From positions 246,051-310,050 of the forward strand of contig NZ_CAAAIM010000003.1 of assembly GCF_900639985.1 (NCBI RefSeq): 64,000 nucleotides of DNA, read 5' to 3'. The notes under the pieces are model-generated. The model saw nothing but the letters and a program-made list of their open reading frames with translations, did no database searches and was not told where the DNA came from. A program made the translations under genes and the position numbers. Every line of letters begins with the position of its first letter. The first letter of the stretch is position 1. This document shows positions 17,161-27,763 of this stretch, one piece after another. This DNA comes from Legionella rowbothamii (GTDB lineage: Bacteria; Pseudomonadota; Gammaproteobacteria; Legionellales; Legionellaceae).

Positions 17161-18648
17161 ATGCTGAACCTACTTCGTGAACAGCCACGTGCATTTCACA
17201 TGATTTTTTTGTTAGAGTTATGGGAGCGGTTTGGGTTTTACACAGTTCAAGGGATTTTAACACTCTATTTCATCCGTTATTTAGGTTATAGCGACGTAGA
17301 GTCCTATTATACGTTTGGCGCTTTTTCCGCCTTAGTTTATGGTTTGATTGTGATAGGCGGCTATTTAGGCGATTCCATCTTAGGCACTAAACGAACCATT
17401 GTGCTGGGTTTAGTGGTTTTATCGGCTGGATATTTTGCCTTGGCAATCACTGATAAAGAACATGTATTTCTTGCTCTAGGATTGGTTTGCGTCGGTAATG
17501 GCTTATTCAAAGCAAATCCATCTAACCTATTGGCTAAGTGTTATAAGCCTCAAGACTCGCGATTACATGGTGGGTTTACTTTGTATTACATGGCTATCAA
17601 TCTAGGCAGTATGATTGCTTTAGTTGTCGGTCCGGTGATTGCCAGTCGCTACGGTTATTCTTATGCCTATTTAATGAGCTCGATAGGACTCATATTGGGA
17701 TTAGGTAATTATTGGTGGCAGCGCAAGCATGTTGCTCATATTAATACCCTTGCCGATCAACGGCGGATCTCCTTAGTGCAATGGCTTGTAATTTTTATTG
17801 GTGTTTATCTGCTTACCGAGTTTTCCGCGTATTTATTACAACATGTTTCTTTAGCAAAAAATTTATTCTGGGCTATTACTTGTGTGGTGATGTTGTATTA
17901 TGGGTATTTAGCTTGCAAAGAAAACAGAGCTGCGATGCTTCGGATGATCGTGGCGTTGGTACTGATGATCGAAGCGCTTATTTTCTTTATTTTATACCAA
18001 CAAATGCCTACGTCACTTAATTTATTTGCCGTGAATAACGTGGTTCCACATTTTTTTGGAATCACCATCGATGCCCAAAGCTTTCAAGCTTTAAATCCAA
18101 TTTGGATTATTTTGATGAGTCCTGTTTTAGCTTCTTTATATTCCCGACTTAACCAAAAAGGGGTCCCATTTTTTACGCCCTATAAATTTGCCTTAGGCAT
18201 GACTATGTGTGCTTTAAGCTTTTTAGTATTATATTTTGCGCGCTATTTTTACACTGAGAATGGCATGGTATCTTCATGGTGGCTCATAATTAGTTATTTA
18301 TTTCAAAGCGTTGGCGAACTTTTGGTTTCTGCCTTAGGGGTAGCCATGGTCGCAGAGTTAGTACCTCTGCGCATGACCGGCTTTGTCATGGGGATCTGGT
18401 TTTTAGCTTCCTCCATTTCTGGTTTCATCGGCGCCAGTGTCGCATCGTATACCGCTTTGCCCGAGCATGTTAAGCCAGGGGTGCAGTCACTCATGCTTTA
18501 TACGGATGTTTTTGCTTGTATCGGTTTGGTTACTTTGGCGATAGCTTTTTTAATGTGGATCATCGCACCTTATTTAAGCCGTTTTATTGTAATAAAAAAG
18601 GTAACGGTTAAGGCAGAAATGGATAATGCAGAATATTCGGTAATCTAA
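17161..18648 (+). CDS. Proton-dependent oligopeptide transporter (POT/PTR2 family)
   Basis: 495 aa with about 14 hydrophobic segments. The N-terminal signature E19-x-x-E22-R23-F-x-x-Y27 (ELWERFGFY) couples proton and peptide binding, and the second signature (FTLYYMAINLGS) follows. It imports di- and tripeptides at the inner membrane. It fits with the secreted aminopeptidase and cytosolic PepN nearby, as this organism is expected to live on amino acids. Start ATG 17161 follows GGGAAGGAAG. The exact peptide specificity is unknown. Confidence 0.93.
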   Translation: MLNLLREQPRAFHMIFLLELWERFGFYTVQGILTLYFIRYLGYSDVESYYTFGAFSALVYGLIVIGGYLGDSILGTKRTIVLGLVVLSAGYFALAITDKEHVFLALGLVCVGNGLFKANPSNLLAKCYKPQDSRLHGGFTLYYMAINLGSMIALVVGPVIASRYGYSYAYLMSSIGLILGLGNYWWQRKHVAHINTLADQRRISLVQWLVIFIGVYLLTEFSAYLLQHVSLAKNLFWAITCVVMLYYGYLACKENRAAMLRMIVALVLMIEALIFFILYQQMPTSLNLFAVNNVVPHFFGITIDAQSFQALNPIWIILMSPVLASLYSRLNQKGVPFFTPYKFALGMTMCALSFLVLYFARYFYTENGMVSSWWLIISYLFQSVGELLVSALGVAMVAELVPLRMTGFVMGIWFLASSISGFIGASVASYTALPEHVKPGVQSLMLYTDVFACIGLVTLAIAFLMWIIAPYLSRFIVIKKVTVKAEMDNAEYSVI

Positions 18649-18714
18649 TAAAAATGGCACTGGAACCTCTGCTTGAATTCCAGTACCATTTTGTAATCTA
18701 GCTTTAGAACTCGC

Positions 18715-19017
18715 TTATCGATGTCGGAAACCGCCGCCGCGATGAAAACCGCCACCATGCCAACCGCCGCCGCGATGCCAACCACCATGATAACCCCAGC
18801 CACCATGATGCCCCCATCCGCCTCTCCAGGCACTATTTCTGTACCAGGCATTGCGATAACCGCCCCAGCCACCATAGTAGGTATTATTCCAGCCAGGGTA
18901 ATACCCTGTATAGCCTGAATAGGAGTAATTATTGGGAGTGGTGGTTGTGGTGACATAACAGCCACTTAAGAATAGAGTGGGCACAAACACTAATAATGCG
19001 ATAATTGTTTTCCTCAT
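18715..19017 (-). CDS. Small Gly/His/Trp-rich lipoprotein
   Basis: 100 aa. A signal peptide ends in the lipobox LSGC, with Cys20 to be lipidated, so it is anchored in the inner or outer membrane. The mature part begins with a Thr/Tyr/Asn-rich stretch, then carries repeats of the GGWG and HGGG kind up to an Arg-rich end. Low-complexity Gly/His proteins of this type are common and of unknown role; metal binding is possible. A longer antisense frame over the same bases is an artefact of the repeats. Confidence 0.8.
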   Translation of the reverse strand: MRKTIIALLVFVPTLFLSGCYVTTTTTPNNYSYSGYTGYYPGWNNTYYGGWGGYRNAWYRNSAWRGGWGHHGGWGYHGGWHRGGGWHGGGFHRGGGFRHR

Positions 19018-19366
19018 GTTCGCCGTCCTTGATCAATGTTCGTCTTTTAATTATATATCATGATTTTTATTTGAGCAAAGAGGGCGCTGAATAATCTAAA
19101 AGTGTTATCGCTGAGAATAGTGACATTATCCTTATTAGCCCAGCGTAATACGGCTTGGATACAAAGTTAAGCCATTCTATGATATTAATCTAAGGATAAG
19201 GCCCTAATGGCTTTAATGTAATTTTTTGATTAATCATTGTTTCTTTGAATAAATGGAAATTTATTGGGAAGAAGCTAAGTAGTCAACAAAGTTTGTTCAA
19301 ACTATGTACAATTTATGGTTTGTTATTGTATAATTGGCTCGTTAACAAATTAATGGGGATTAGACA
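19018..19366. other. Divergent intergenic region
   Basis: This 349-base A/T-rich gap separates the lipoprotein gene and the rightward 408-aa gene. Near its right end TGTACA (19305-19310), 18 nt and TATAAT (19329-19334) form a plausible promoter for the latter. No other conserved element, RNA or ORF with a start signal was seen. Confidence 0.5.
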
Positions 19367-20593
19367 TTGGTTAATATTTATGTAGATCTCAGTTCGCATT
19401 CTCAGGAATTACTCAGTAAATTTCAATTTGCTTGCGGCTTTGAACAACAAAAACCAATACCAAGCTCCCTTGAGCTGACTTTATTTTTATCATGGTTTCA
19501 TGAGCAACCGCCTGTGCTTGCTTCGCCAACACATTCGCAACAAGAAATTGATTTTCTTCTCCTTTCATTACGTACCGAACTGCTACATGATTTATGTTTG
19601 GCAATGAATGGCGATGTGAATATTGCTAACAAAGCTAAAAATGATTTGTCATTGTATGATACTGTAAAACTGGGATTACTCACGACGGCAGGGATGTTAG
19701 TTGTTGCCTGTGATGGTTTTGATTGTGTGGTCACGATTATGAGCATTTTTGCTTTGCCTGCTGCGTTTATTCTGGCGAGTGGCTTTATTTTCTCCACTTT
19801 ATCAATTATTGCTTTTTGTGGTTTTGAGCTGGCTAAGTTATCTGATAGTTTAGGGGTTAAACTCACGGATGCTTACAAGCTCCTTGATGTTTATTTACAA
19901 CAGTATAATGAAATAAAGAACATCAGAAAGAAAATAGCAAAATATTCTTTATTAGGACTTCCTGAAGATGAATTGCCGCAATTGGAACAGATTACTACTT
20001 TGCTGGAGCAATGTTTTACCCAACTTAGTGCGGTAAGCCATCAATTCGAGGAGGCTCGTTATAGTGGGCATCTCCATTCAGTTAAATTAGCTTTATCAAC
20101 AATTTTCGCGGCATTACGGTTTGGTGGTAGTTTTTGCGCCGCGCAAACCGTTTCTTTAAGCCTTTTCGGACTTATTATGACCACGGTCTCACCAGCATCC
20201 TTGCCCGTATTATTATGTAGCACTTTGGTTGGTTTGGCTGCTATGAGCTTATTCTGGTTTGTTGAGTTTCCTGGTTTAGAGTTTTTGGTGAGTAGCTGGC
20301 TGGGGCTTGATGAGACCCGAATTGCTGCTTTATGTAATCGTGACTCCTTGACGAGTGAACAAGAAAAATTAAGAAATTTAAAAAAACACATCCACGACGT
20401 CTTTGATACAAAACAGCAATTGGCTACGCTAAAGAAAAATGCAAGAACAGAAGACGAGCAAATTACTTCGATAACAGTAAACGCAAGTACTAATCGTTAT
20501 TCATTCATGAGGAATAGTCAGCACATTGAACGGGATACGGCTAGTTCTTCAATGGGAATGGTAATAGGGCAAACATCTGTATTTTCTTTTTAG
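19367..20593 (+). CDS. Membrane protein with two hydrophobic hairpins around a helical middle region
   Basis: 408 aa, not recognised. Hydrophobic hairpins lie at about 101-152 and 238-300, separated by a helical, charged middle region; a short charged helix and a Ser/Thr-rich tail ending VFSF follow. The layout repeats that of the proteins at 15709 and 1-594. The start is TTG 19367 with a GGGGAT site 6 bases upstream; no in-frame ATG occurs before residue 80. A promoter sits 33 bases upstream. It may be another Legionella-type effector or a membrane-remodelling protein; neither is shown. Confidence 0.72.
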   Translation: MVNIYVDLSSHSQELLSKFQFACGFEQQKPIPSSLELTLFLSWFHEQPPVLASPTHSQQEIDFLLLSLRTELLHDLCLAMNGDVNIANKAKNDLSLYDTVKLGLLTTAGMLVVACDGFDCVVTIMSIFALPAAFILASGFIFSTLSIIAFCGFELAKLSDSLGVKLTDAYKLLDVYLQQYNEIKNIRKKIAKYSLLGLPEDELPQLEQITTLLEQCFTQLSAVSHQFEEARYSGHLHSVKLALSTIFAALRFGGSFCAAQTVSLSLFGLIMTTVSPASLPVLLCSTLVGLAAMSLFWFVEFPGLEFLVSSWLGLDETRIAALCNRDSLTSEQEKLRNLKKHIHDVFDTKQQLATLKKNARTEDEQITSITVNASTNRYSFMRNSQHIERDTASSSMGMVIGQTSVFSF

Positions 20594-20704
20594 CACATGT
20601 AAGCTAATGCTTTTTTGCCAGGACTTGTAGGTTGCCCCCGTAAAGTTTGGGTGTGACTCGATGAATTGTTGGGGCTAACTAAAATCTAATAGTACGGACT
20701 GAAA

Positions 20705-21397
20705 CTAAATACCCAAAATATTTTTAACAAAGGGAATGGTAATTTTACGTTGGGCCGCCAGAGAAGCATCATCTAGACGATTAAGCAATTGATGCAGGTC
20801 ATGCATATTACGTGAGCAGCGACTAATCAGGAACTGTCCCACGCTTTCAGGTAAATCAAAACCACGCCGTGCCGCATGCAATTTTAATGTATTAATTTTA
20901 TCCTCGTCACTCAGTTCCATCAGGTGAATCACTAAGCCCCAACTTAGTCGAGAGCGCAAGTCCGGCAATTTAATCGGCGAAGTAGTTGGCGATTGATTGC
21001 CCGAAATAATTAAAAGACTTTTTTCCATATCTTTGATTTTATTGTACAAATGAAATATTGCTTCTTCCCAGGCTGAATCTTCCGCAATCGCATCAATATC
21101 ATCAATACAAATTAAGGCTTGCTCTTCTAAGCCTTCGAGTGCTTGAGGTCCCCATTCTTTAAGCAAATTCAAGGGAAGATAAATTGCAGATTCAGTGGAG
21201 TTAACTGCTTGGCAAGACGCTTGTAATAAATGAGATTTGCCACTGCCATTGCAGCCCCAGAGATACAGCAAACGATCTTCTTTGAGTGTGAACATGCGCT
21301 GTAATTGTTGTTGCAATAGCTTATTCTCACCCCAGTTAAAGTCAGACAGGGTTGCTTCATCATTTAATTTGATAGCTAAGGCTAACTGCTTATTCAT
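20705..21397 (-). CDS. hda: DnaA-like regulatory ATPase Hda
   Basis: 230 aa, corresponding to the AAA+ domain of DnaA without its DNA-binding domain IV. Walker A reads GCNGSGKS and Walker B ALICIDDID. Hda with the sliding clamp stimulates DnaA-ATP hydrolysis after replication starts. The N-terminus (MNKQLALAIKL) contains a clamp-binding-like QLALAI. Its start overlaps the upstream phosphatidyltransferase stop by 4 bases, indicating translational coupling. Confidence 0.85.
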   Translation of the reverse strand: MNKQLALAIKLNDEATLSDFNWGENKLLQQQLQRMFTLKEDRLLYLWGCNGSGKSHLLQASCQAVNSTESAIYLPLNLLKEWGPQALEGLEEQALICIDDIDAIAEDSAWEEAIFHLYNKIKDMEKSLLIISGNQSPTTSPIKLPDLRSRLSWGLVIHLMELSDEDKINTLKLHAARRGFDLPESVGQFLISRCSRNMHDLHQLLNRLDDASLAAQRKITIPFVKNILGI

Positions 21398-21954
21398 TGA
21401 GACAATTCTTTTTTAGGCCAGGCTTTTCTGCTCCAGGTCCAAATGTAATCAACATAAGTTGTGGCTGTGGTGAACGTGGTTAAGCCGATGAGAGTATTTA
21501 AAATGTAACTAGGGAATTGAAAATAGGCTAATTCAAATAAACACGATGTGACTAACGTTAATTGGAGTGCTGTATTAATTTTACTTAACAGGGTGGGTTT
21601 AAAATCCAATTTACGGCGAATGAAATGATACCAAGCAAGAACACCCATAGAAATTGTTATGTCACGCAGGAAAACCAACGCTACCAGCCACCAGGGGAGC
21701 ACATCTATTACCGCTAAAGCAATAAAGCTTGACGCAATTAATAGTTTATCGGCTAAGGGGTCAACAAAAGAACCAAAAAAACTTTGCCAATTAAAACGCC
21801 TGGCTAGGAGCCCATCCAAGCCATCAGTAAGTCCCGCAAGAATAAACGTATAAAAGGAATTAACGTATTCATGACGATACAAAAACATTAGAAAAGGAAC
21901 GATCAGTCCTAATCGAAATAAGGTTAATACATTAGGTAAGTGTTTTAGTATCAT
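21394..21954 (-). CDS. CDP-alcohol phosphatidyltransferase (PgsA-like)
   Basis: 186 aa with about five hydrophobic segments. The family motif DGxxAR, then GxxxD and PxxDK, is visible from DGLDGLLARR to FVDPLADK, the site where a CMP-linked lipid is transferred to an alcohol. Products may be phosphatidylglycerol phosphate or a related phospholipid at the inner membrane; the acceptor alcohol cannot be read from sequence. It is the first gene of a two-gene unit with hda. Confidence 0.85.
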   Translation of the reverse strand: MILKHLPNVLTLFRLGLIVPFLMFLYRHEYVNSFYTFILAGLTDGLDGLLARRFNWQSFFGSFVDPLADKLLIASSFIALAVIDVLPWWLVALVFLRDITISMGVLAWYHFIRRKLDFKPTLLSKINTALQLTLVTSCLFELAYFQFPSYILNTLIGLTTFTTATTYVDYIWTWSRKAWPKKELSQ

Positions 21955-22150
21955 AGGCCAGACAATAAATTAGTACCCTTTACTTTAGGGCTGTTTACAG
22001 ACCCTAGATTAGTTGTCAAGGAAAATACGTTGTAGTAAATGATACACCTGAACAATCAGCTGCTGCAAGTTGACGAAAGTCGAAGATGTTAATATTGTGT
22101 ATCGCCTTGGTAAATAAATGGACTCCCCGTGCATTATCCTGTCTTTTTAT

Positions 22151-22185
22151 GGTATAGCCCTAGTTGCAAGCAAAAAGGCTATACC
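22151..22185. other. Stem-loop downstream of yhbY
   Basis: GGTATAGCC (22151-22159) pairs with GGCTATACC (22177-22185) across a 17-nt loop. No T-run follows on either strand, so its role as a terminator is uncertain. The rest of the 283-base gap shows nothing recognisable. Confidence 0.45.
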
Positions 22186-22237
22186 GGTTTAATGGCATTG
22201 AAAAATGAACACTGGGGAGTTTTTAATCATACTTTGA

Positions 22238-22507
22238 TTACTTATCTTTATTCTTACGATAAATAATAGCCGTATTTCCGATTAGCTGTACTAACTCCGC
22301 ACTTAACTGTTGGCATAGCTCATTAGCAATGAGTATGCGGTCTTCTCGCTCTGCGCCATTAATTTTAACTTTAATTAACTCATGAGCAAGCAATGCAACA
22401 TCAGTTTCTGCCGCTACCGCTTCAGTTAAACCTTTTGCGCCAATAAGAACTACAGGTTTTAAATGATGGGCTTGGGCTTTAAGTGAGCGTCTAAATGATG
22501 TGTCCAC
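22238..22507 (-). CDS. yhbY: YhbY RNA-binding protein (CRM domain)
   Basis: 89 aa, a single CRS1-YhbY domain. The KH-like loop GAKG and the tract HELIKVKINGAERED are typical. E. coli YhbY associates with pre-50S ribosomal particles. It is divergent from rlmE, which modifies 23S rRNA, exactly as in E. coli. Confidence 0.93.
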   Translation of the reverse strand: MDTSFRRSLKAQAHHLKPVVLIGAKGLTEAVAAETDVALLAHELIKVKINGAEREDRILIANELCQQLSAELVQLIGNTAIIYRKNKDK

Positions 22508-22632
22508 TGCAAAGGATTCCTTAAAACTAATAATAAAATGGCAAATTATTGCACGTTTTGCTGGGAATAGGTAGTGAAATTCAGTATCATAAGTTAAATT
22601 GATATAAAATTATAAACAGTATAGTACTAATT

Positions 22633-23253
22633 ATGAGTCGTACCAAAAGCAGTAAACGCTGGTTGCAAGAGCATTTTGATGATGTTTATGTGAAAAAAGC
22701 CCAGGCTGAAGGATACCGCAGCCGTGCAATATATAAACTTAAAGAAGTCGATGAAAAAGAGTCTTTGCTAAAGCCAGGCATGACGGTGGTTGATTTAGGG
22801 GCCGCTCCAGGAGGCTGGACTCAATATGTTTCTGAACGTCTACAAGGACGGGGGCGGATTGTGGCCTTAGATATTTTGCCCATGGATTCTTTGCCGGATG
22901 TAGATATTATTCTTGGCGATTTTCGTGAAGATGAGGTTTTGCAACAACTCATGGATTTAATCCCTGAGCGCAGCGTGGACTTGGTTTTATCGGATATGGC
23001 CCCAAATATGAGTGGTACGACTGCAATTGATATTCCACGAGCGATGTATTTAGTGGAGTTAGCTTTTGATTTCGCAGATAAAATGTTAAAGCCTGGCGGC
23101 TCTATGCTAGTTAAGATATTTCATGGTTCAGGTTTTGATGATTTAGTAAAACAGGCCAAAGCTTCTTTTGATAAAGTGGTCATTCGTAAACCGGCTGCTT
23201 CACGAGCGCGTTCAAAAGAAACCTATTTGCTGGCAAAGGGATACAATTTATAG
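22633..23253 (+). CDS. rlmE: 23S rRNA 2'-O-ribose methyltransferase (U2552)
   Basis: 206 aa, the usual length of RlmE/FtsJ. The SAM-binding motif [14 protein letters not shown] and catalytic Lys/Asp positions ([15 protein letters not shown]) are present. It methylates U2552 in the A-loop of the 50S subunit late in assembly. It heads the rlmE-ftsH-folP-glmM series; 69 bases separate it from ftsH. Confidence 0.95.
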   Translation: MSRTKSSKRWLQEHFDDVYVKKAQAEGYRSRAIYKLKEVDEKESLLKPGMTVVDLGAAPGGWTQYVSERLQGRGRIVALDILPMDSLPDVDIILGDFREDEVLQQLMDLIPERSVDLVLSDMAPNMSGTTAIDIPRAMYLVELAFDFADKMLKPGGSMLVKIFHGSGFDDLVKQAKASFDKVVIRKPAASRARSKETYLLAKGYNL

Positions 23254-23322
23254 TAACTTTATATATTAAGAATTTTGTCCTCTTAAAAATATAAAGCTTT
23301 ACGCACTAACGAGGTTAATACT

Positions 23323-25245
23323 TTGAACGACATGGTTAAGAATTTGTTTTTATGGCTGATCATAGCGATCGTACTGGTCTCTGTTTTCAGTAATTTCGGG
23401 CCTCGAAACTCTGCTGCCGAGAAAATTTCCTACAGCCAATTTCTGAAAGAAGTCGATCAGGGTATGGTCAATACGGTAACCATTGAAGACGATAAAATCA
23501 TCAAAGGGATAACTAAAAATAACAAACGCTTTGTTACCTATATGCCGATGCAAGATAATGCATTGCTTGGTGAGCTATTAAAAAGCAAGGTAGATGTTAG
23601 CGGACAAGAAAAGCAGCAAGAGAGCTTTTTATTACACTTGTTTGTAAATTGGTTCCCTATGCTCTTATTGATTGGTGTTTGGGTATTCTTTATGCGCCAA
23701 ATGCAAGGTGGGGGCGGTCGTGGAGCTATGTCTTTTGGTCGTTCACGTGCCCGTCTATTAGGCGAAGATCAAGTTAAAGTAACTTTTGCTGATGTGGCCG
23801 GGGTTGATGAAGCTAAAGATGAAGTGAAGGAGTTAGTTGACTTCTTACGTGACCCAACCAAATTCCAAAATCTCGGTGGCCGTATTCCTCGCGGCGTTTT
23901 ACTTGTTGGTTCTCCTGGAACTGGTAAAACCTTATTGGCTAGAGCGGTTGCTGGTGAAGCAAAAGTACCTTTTTTCACGATTTCTGGCTCTGATTTCGTT
24001 GAAATGTTTGTTGGTGTAGGCGCATCTCGTGTACGCGATATGTTTGAGCAAGCGAAGAAACACGCTCCATGCATTATTTTTATTGATGAAATCGATGCTG
24101 TGGGCAGACACCGCGGAGCTGGTCTTGGTGGCGGTCATGATGAGCGTGAACAAACATTGAACCAATTACTGGTAGAAATGGATGGTTTTGAAGGAAGCGA
24201 AGGGGTGATTGTTGTTGCAGCAACTAACCGTCCTGACGTTTTAGACCCTGCATTATTACGTCCTGGCCGCTTTGACCGCCAGGTTGTTGTACCGTTGCCT
24301 GATATTCGTGGTCGTGAGCAAATCTTAAGAGTACACTTACAAAAAGTACCTGTAGATAGTGGTATTGAAGTAATGGATATTGCACGTGGCACCCCAGGCT
24401 TTTCTGGAGCTGATTTATCAAATCTAGTGAATGAAGCGGCCTTGTTTGCCGCACGCTCAAATAAGCGCAAAGTCAGCATGGTAGAATTAGAGAAAGCTAA
24501 AGACAAGATTATGATGGGTGCTGAGCGCCGCTCCATGGTGATGGATGATAATGAGAAGAAACTAACGGCATATCATGAAGCCGGACATGCTATTGTTGGT
24601 TTATCTGTTCCTGAGCATGATCCAGTATACAAGGTGTCTATTATTCCACGCGGACGTGCATTAGGGGTTACGATGTTCTTACCCGAGCAAGATCGTTACA
24701 GCCATAGTAAACGTCGTTTGGAAAGTCAACTATCTAGTTTGTTTGGTGGTCGAATAGCGGAAGAGCTGATTTTTGGATTAGAAAGTGTTACTACGGGTGC
24801 ATCGAATGACATTATGCGTTCAACAGAAATTGCACGTAAAATGGTTACTTCTTGGGGTTTATCTTCTCTTGGCCCGCTGACTTTTGGCGAAGAAGAGGAA
24901 GAAGTATTCCTAGGACGTTCTATGAATAAGCATAAAGAGATGTCTGATAGAACTGCTCAGCAAATTGATGATGAAGTTCGAGCCATTATTGATAGAAACT
25001 ATCAACGAGCAAAAGAAATTCTGGTTGCCAATATGGATAAATTACATCTTATGGCACAAAGCCTGATTAAGTATGAAACCATTGATACGAAACAAATTCA
25101 GGAAATTATGTCAGGCAAAGAGCCTACTCCACCGCAAGATTGGGGAACAACCTCCCAGCCTCTGGACAAAGCTGATGCAGTCAATGATGCTCCTGCAAAA
25201 TCAGGTGATACTGAGGTAAGCGTTAATCCTGCTGAAGAACACTAG
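23323..25245 (+). CDS. ftsH: ATP-dependent zinc metalloprotease FtsH
   Basis: 640 aa. Two transmembrane segments (about 5-23 and 103-123) flank a periplasmic domain. The AAA module has Walker A GSPGTGKT (196-203) and Walker B IIFIDE; the zinc protease motif HEAGH is at 418-422. It degrades membrane proteins and regulatory factors at the inner membrane. The start is TTG 23323: GAGG at 23311-23314 lies 8 bases upstream, whereas it is 17 bases from the next ATG (23332). Gene order matches other gammaproteobacteria. Confidence 0.96.
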   Translation: MNDMVKNLFLWLIIAIVLVSVFSNFGPRNSAAEKISYSQFLKEVDQGMVNTVTIEDDKIIKGITKNNKRFVTYMPMQDNALLGELLKSKVDVSGQEKQQESFLLHLFVNWFPMLLLIGVWVFFMRQMQGGGGRGAMSFGRSRARLLGEDQVKVTFADVAGVDEAKDEVKELVDFLRDPTKFQNLGGRIPRGVLLVGSPGTGKTLLARAVAGEAKVPFFTISGSDFVEMFVGVGASRVRDMFEQAKKHAPCIIFIDEIDAVGRHRGAGLGGGHDEREQTLNQLLVEMDGFEGSEGVIVVAATNRPDVLDPALLRPGRFDRQVVVPLPDIRGREQILRVHLQKVPVDSGIEVMDIARGTPGFSGADLSNLVNEAALFAARSNKRKVSMVELEKAKDKIMMGAERRSMVMDDNEKKLTAYHEAGHAIVGLSVPEHDPVYKVSIIPRGRALGVTMFLPEQDRYSHSKRRLESQLSSLFGGRIAEELIFGLESVTTGASNDIMRSTEIARKMVTSWGLSSLGPLTFGEEEEEVFLGRSMNKHKEMSDRTAQQIDDEVRAIIDRNYQRAKEILVANMDKLHLMAQSLIKYETIDTKQIQEIMSGKEPTPPQDWGTTSQPLDKADAVNDAPAKSGDTEVSVNPAEEH

Positions 25246-25267
25246 TAGTTTTGAGTGAGATCAGTAG

Positions 25268-26131
25268 GTGAATTCTGAGCAATTTTTAAGCTGGCTTACT
25301 TGTCGCAGCCAGCTTCCCACGGGGTGTTATTCTGAAAAACCATTAATAATGGGAATTTTAAACGTAACTCCCAATTCTTTTTCTGATGGTGGTAAGTTTT
25401 TATCCCTGGATATGGCCTGTGAGCATGCCTTTCACTTAATTGGCTTAGGAGCTGATTTAATTGATATAGGCGGTGAGTCAACTAAGCCTGGGGCTGAGCC
25501 AGTATCAGTTGAGGACGAGCTGAATAGAGTGATACCCGTTATCGAACAAATTCGTGCTCATTCCGATGTTTGTATTTCAATTGATACAACTAAACCGGAA
25601 GTAATGGCCGCAGCAGTTAAGGCTGGGGCTAATTTAATTAATGATATTAATGCATTACGTACGGAAGGTGCACTGGAAATGGCCGCACAGTTAGCGGTGC
25701 CAGTATGCTTGATGCACATGCAGGGTGAACCCCGCACAATGCAACAAAACCCTCATTATCCTGATGGGGTTTATGAAACAGTGAGGCAGTTTTTTATTGA
25801 ACGGATTAATGCGTGTTTGAATGCAGGCATTGAAAAACAACATTTAATTTTAGATTTTGGTTTTGGTTTTGGCAAACAAACGCAAGATAACTTATATTTA
25901 ATAAAGATGCTGGATCATTTTGTTGAATTTGAAATGCCATTTCTGTTAGGTGTTTCACGCAAGAGTTCAATTGGAGCTGTGCTCAACAAAGAGGTGGATG
26001 GTCGTTTAATAGGAAGTATTACCCTGGCTGTGTATGCAGCATTAAAGGGCATAGGAATAATAAGAACGCATGATGTTGATGAAACACATCAGGCGTTAAA
26101 AATGATCGATTTAGTGGAACGAGCGCAATAG
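25268..26131 (+). CDS. folP: Dihydropteroate synthase
   Basis: 287 aa; condenses para-aminobenzoate with pterin pyrophosphate in folate synthesis and is the sulfonamide target. Motifs MGILNVTPNSFSDGG, DIGGEST, and GVSRKSSIG are visible. The likely start is GTG 25268 with a weak GAG-rich site; the conserved core begins only at residue 28, so a slightly different start cannot be excluded. It lies 22 bases after ftsH and 22 bases before glmM. Confidence 0.94.
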   Translation: MNSEQFLSWLTCRSQLPTGCYSEKPLIMGILNVTPNSFSDGGKFLSLDMACEHAFHLIGLGADLIDIGGESTKPGAEPVSVEDELNRVIPVIEQIRAHSDVCISIDTTKPEVMAAAVKAGANLINDINALRTEGALEMAAQLAVPVCLMHMQGEPRTMQQNPHYPDGVYETVRQFFIERINACLNAGIEKQHLILDFGFGFGKQTQDNLYLIKMLDHFVEFEMPFLLGVSRKSSIGAVLNKEVDGRLIGSITLAVYAALKGIGIIRTHDVDETHQALKMIDLVERAQ

Positions 26132-26153
26132 TCTAATAATAAGGTAGGAAAGG

Positions 26154-27506
26154 ATGAGTCAACGTAAGTATTTTGGTACCGATGGTATACGTGGACATGT
26201 AGGATTATCAAATATTAATCCTGAATTTGTTTTAAAATTAGGTTGGGCCGTAGGGCGTGTGTTGGCAAATGGCCATCGGAAAAAGGTCGTTATAGGTAAA
26301 GACACTCGAGTGTCTGGTTATATGCTGGAGTCTGCATTAGAAGCAGGTTTATCTGCGGCAGGTGTTGATGTGGCCTTGCTGGGTCCAATGCCGACTCCGG
26401 CAATTGCTTATTTAACGCAAACACTCCGAGCTAATGCCGGGATCGTGATTAGTGCCTCACATAATTTATTTGAGGATAATGGCATCAAATTTTTCTCCGC
26501 TGAAGGAGGTAAGATTCCTGATAGTGTAGAGCTTGCTATCGAAGCAGAGCTAGATAAAAAGATGGAAACGGTTCCATCAGAACAATTAGGTAAGGCCACG
26601 CGTATTAATGACGCAACCGGGCGTTACATTGAGTTCTGTAAATCAACCATACCTTCCATGACTCGCTTATCCGGTCTCAAAATTGTGGTTGATTGTGCTA
26701 ATGGTGCTACCTATCACATTGCCCCTAACGTTTTTGCTGAATTAGGTGCTAATGTTACTGCTATTGGAAATAAGCCTGATGGTTTTAATATCAATCAGGA
26801 TTGCGGTTCAACTTCACCTGCACATCTGATTCAGAAGGTGCTTAGCACGGGCGCTGATATTGGTATTGGTTTGGATGGCGATGGTGACCGCGTATTATTA
26901 GTCGATGCAAAAGGTAATTTGATTGATGGTGATCAAATTCTCTATATCATTGCTAAAGATCGCCATGAACGTGGCGTCTTACATGGCGGTGTTGTTGGTA
27001 CCATCATGAGTAATTATGGTCTTGAAATGGCTATTACCGAATTGGGCATTCCTTTTATTCGCTCCAATGTAGGGGACCGTTACGTCCTAGAGGCTTTACG
27101 AGAAAATAATTGGAAGATTGGTGGAGAAACATCAGGTCATATCGTTTGCCTTGATAAGACCACAACCGGTGATGGCATTGTCGCTGCATTACAAGTCCTA
27201 TCTATTATGGTGAAACAAGGAAAGAGTTTACAGGAATTAACTGGCGGCATTTCTTTGCTACCACAAAGCTTGGTGAATTTAAAAACTACCCATGCCTCGT
27301 TACTCGCAAGTAATTCGGAAGTAATTCGTGTAGTAAAAAGCTTAGAAACTAGCTTGCAAGGTGAAGGGCGAGTCTTATTACGCCCTTCAGGCACTGAGCC
27401 TTTATTGCGAGTTATGGTTGAAGGTCAAGATCCGTCTTTAGTAGTGCAACAAGCACGAAAGCTATGTGATGACATCAGCCAAATCGAAAAAAGTCTCCAC
27501 CATTAA
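26154..27506 (+). CDS. glmM: Phosphoglucosamine mutase
   Basis: 450 aa; interconverts glucosamine-6-P and glucosamine-1-P on the way to UDP-GlcNAc. The phosphoserine is S102 in ISASHN, the metal loop is DGDGDR, and the sugar-binding GGETSGH and the C-terminal phosphate site RPSGTEP are present. It follows folP as in E. coli and ends at an intrinsic terminator. Confidence 0.96.
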   Translation: MSQRKYFGTDGIRGHVGLSNINPEFVLKLGWAVGRVLANGHRKKVVIGKDTRVSGYMLESALEAGLSAAGVDVALLGPMPTPAIAYLTQTLRANAGIVISASHNLFEDNGIKFFSAEGGKIPDSVELAIEAELDKKMETVPSEQLGKATRINDATGRYIEFCKSTIPSMTRLSGLKIVVDCANGATYHIAPNVFAELGANVTAIGNKPDGFNINQDCGSTSPAHLIQKVLSTGADIGIGLDGDGDRVLLVDAKGNLIDGDQILYIIAKDRHERGVLHGGVVGTIMSNYGLEMAITELGIPFIRSNVGDRYVLEALRENNWKIGGETSGHIVCLDKTTTGDGIVAALQVLSIMVKQGKSLQELTGGISLLPQSLVNLKTTHASLLASNSEVIRVVKSLETSLQGEGRVLLRPSGTEPLLRVMVEGQDPSLVVQQARKLCDDISQIEKSLHH

Positions 27507-27516
27507 AATAATCTAG

Positions 27517-27541
27517 CCTGGTTGCTCGCAACCAGGTTTTT
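27517..27541 (+). terminator. Intrinsic terminator after glmM (recurring CCTGGTTG module, copy 2)
   Basis: CCTGGTTG and CAACCAGG form an 8-bp stem with tetraloop CTCG, followed at once by a T-run (27537-27541). It ends the rlmE-glmM unit. Confidence 0.85.
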
Positions 27542-27763
27542 CTTAAAATGGCAAAAAGCGTTCAGCACGCATCAAAGCTTACAAGAGCCCGGAGATGAAT
27601 GTTCTTAGTGAATATAGGGATGGTAAAATATTCTTCAATATAGTGCACATCCATCACCCAATAACCCTTAAAGCTGCTTTTTTCATAAAAAAAACAACAA
27701 TAGGACTACACATCTTAGGCGAGTTTGGGTATAGTCGCGGAGTTGAACGCGAGAGGGCAGCAC

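Noticed and set aside
18645..18965. Antisense frame over the Gly/His lipoprotein
   Set aside because: It overlaps the lipoprotein in another frame; its low-complexity composition reflects the repeated codons, and it lacks a ribosome binding site.
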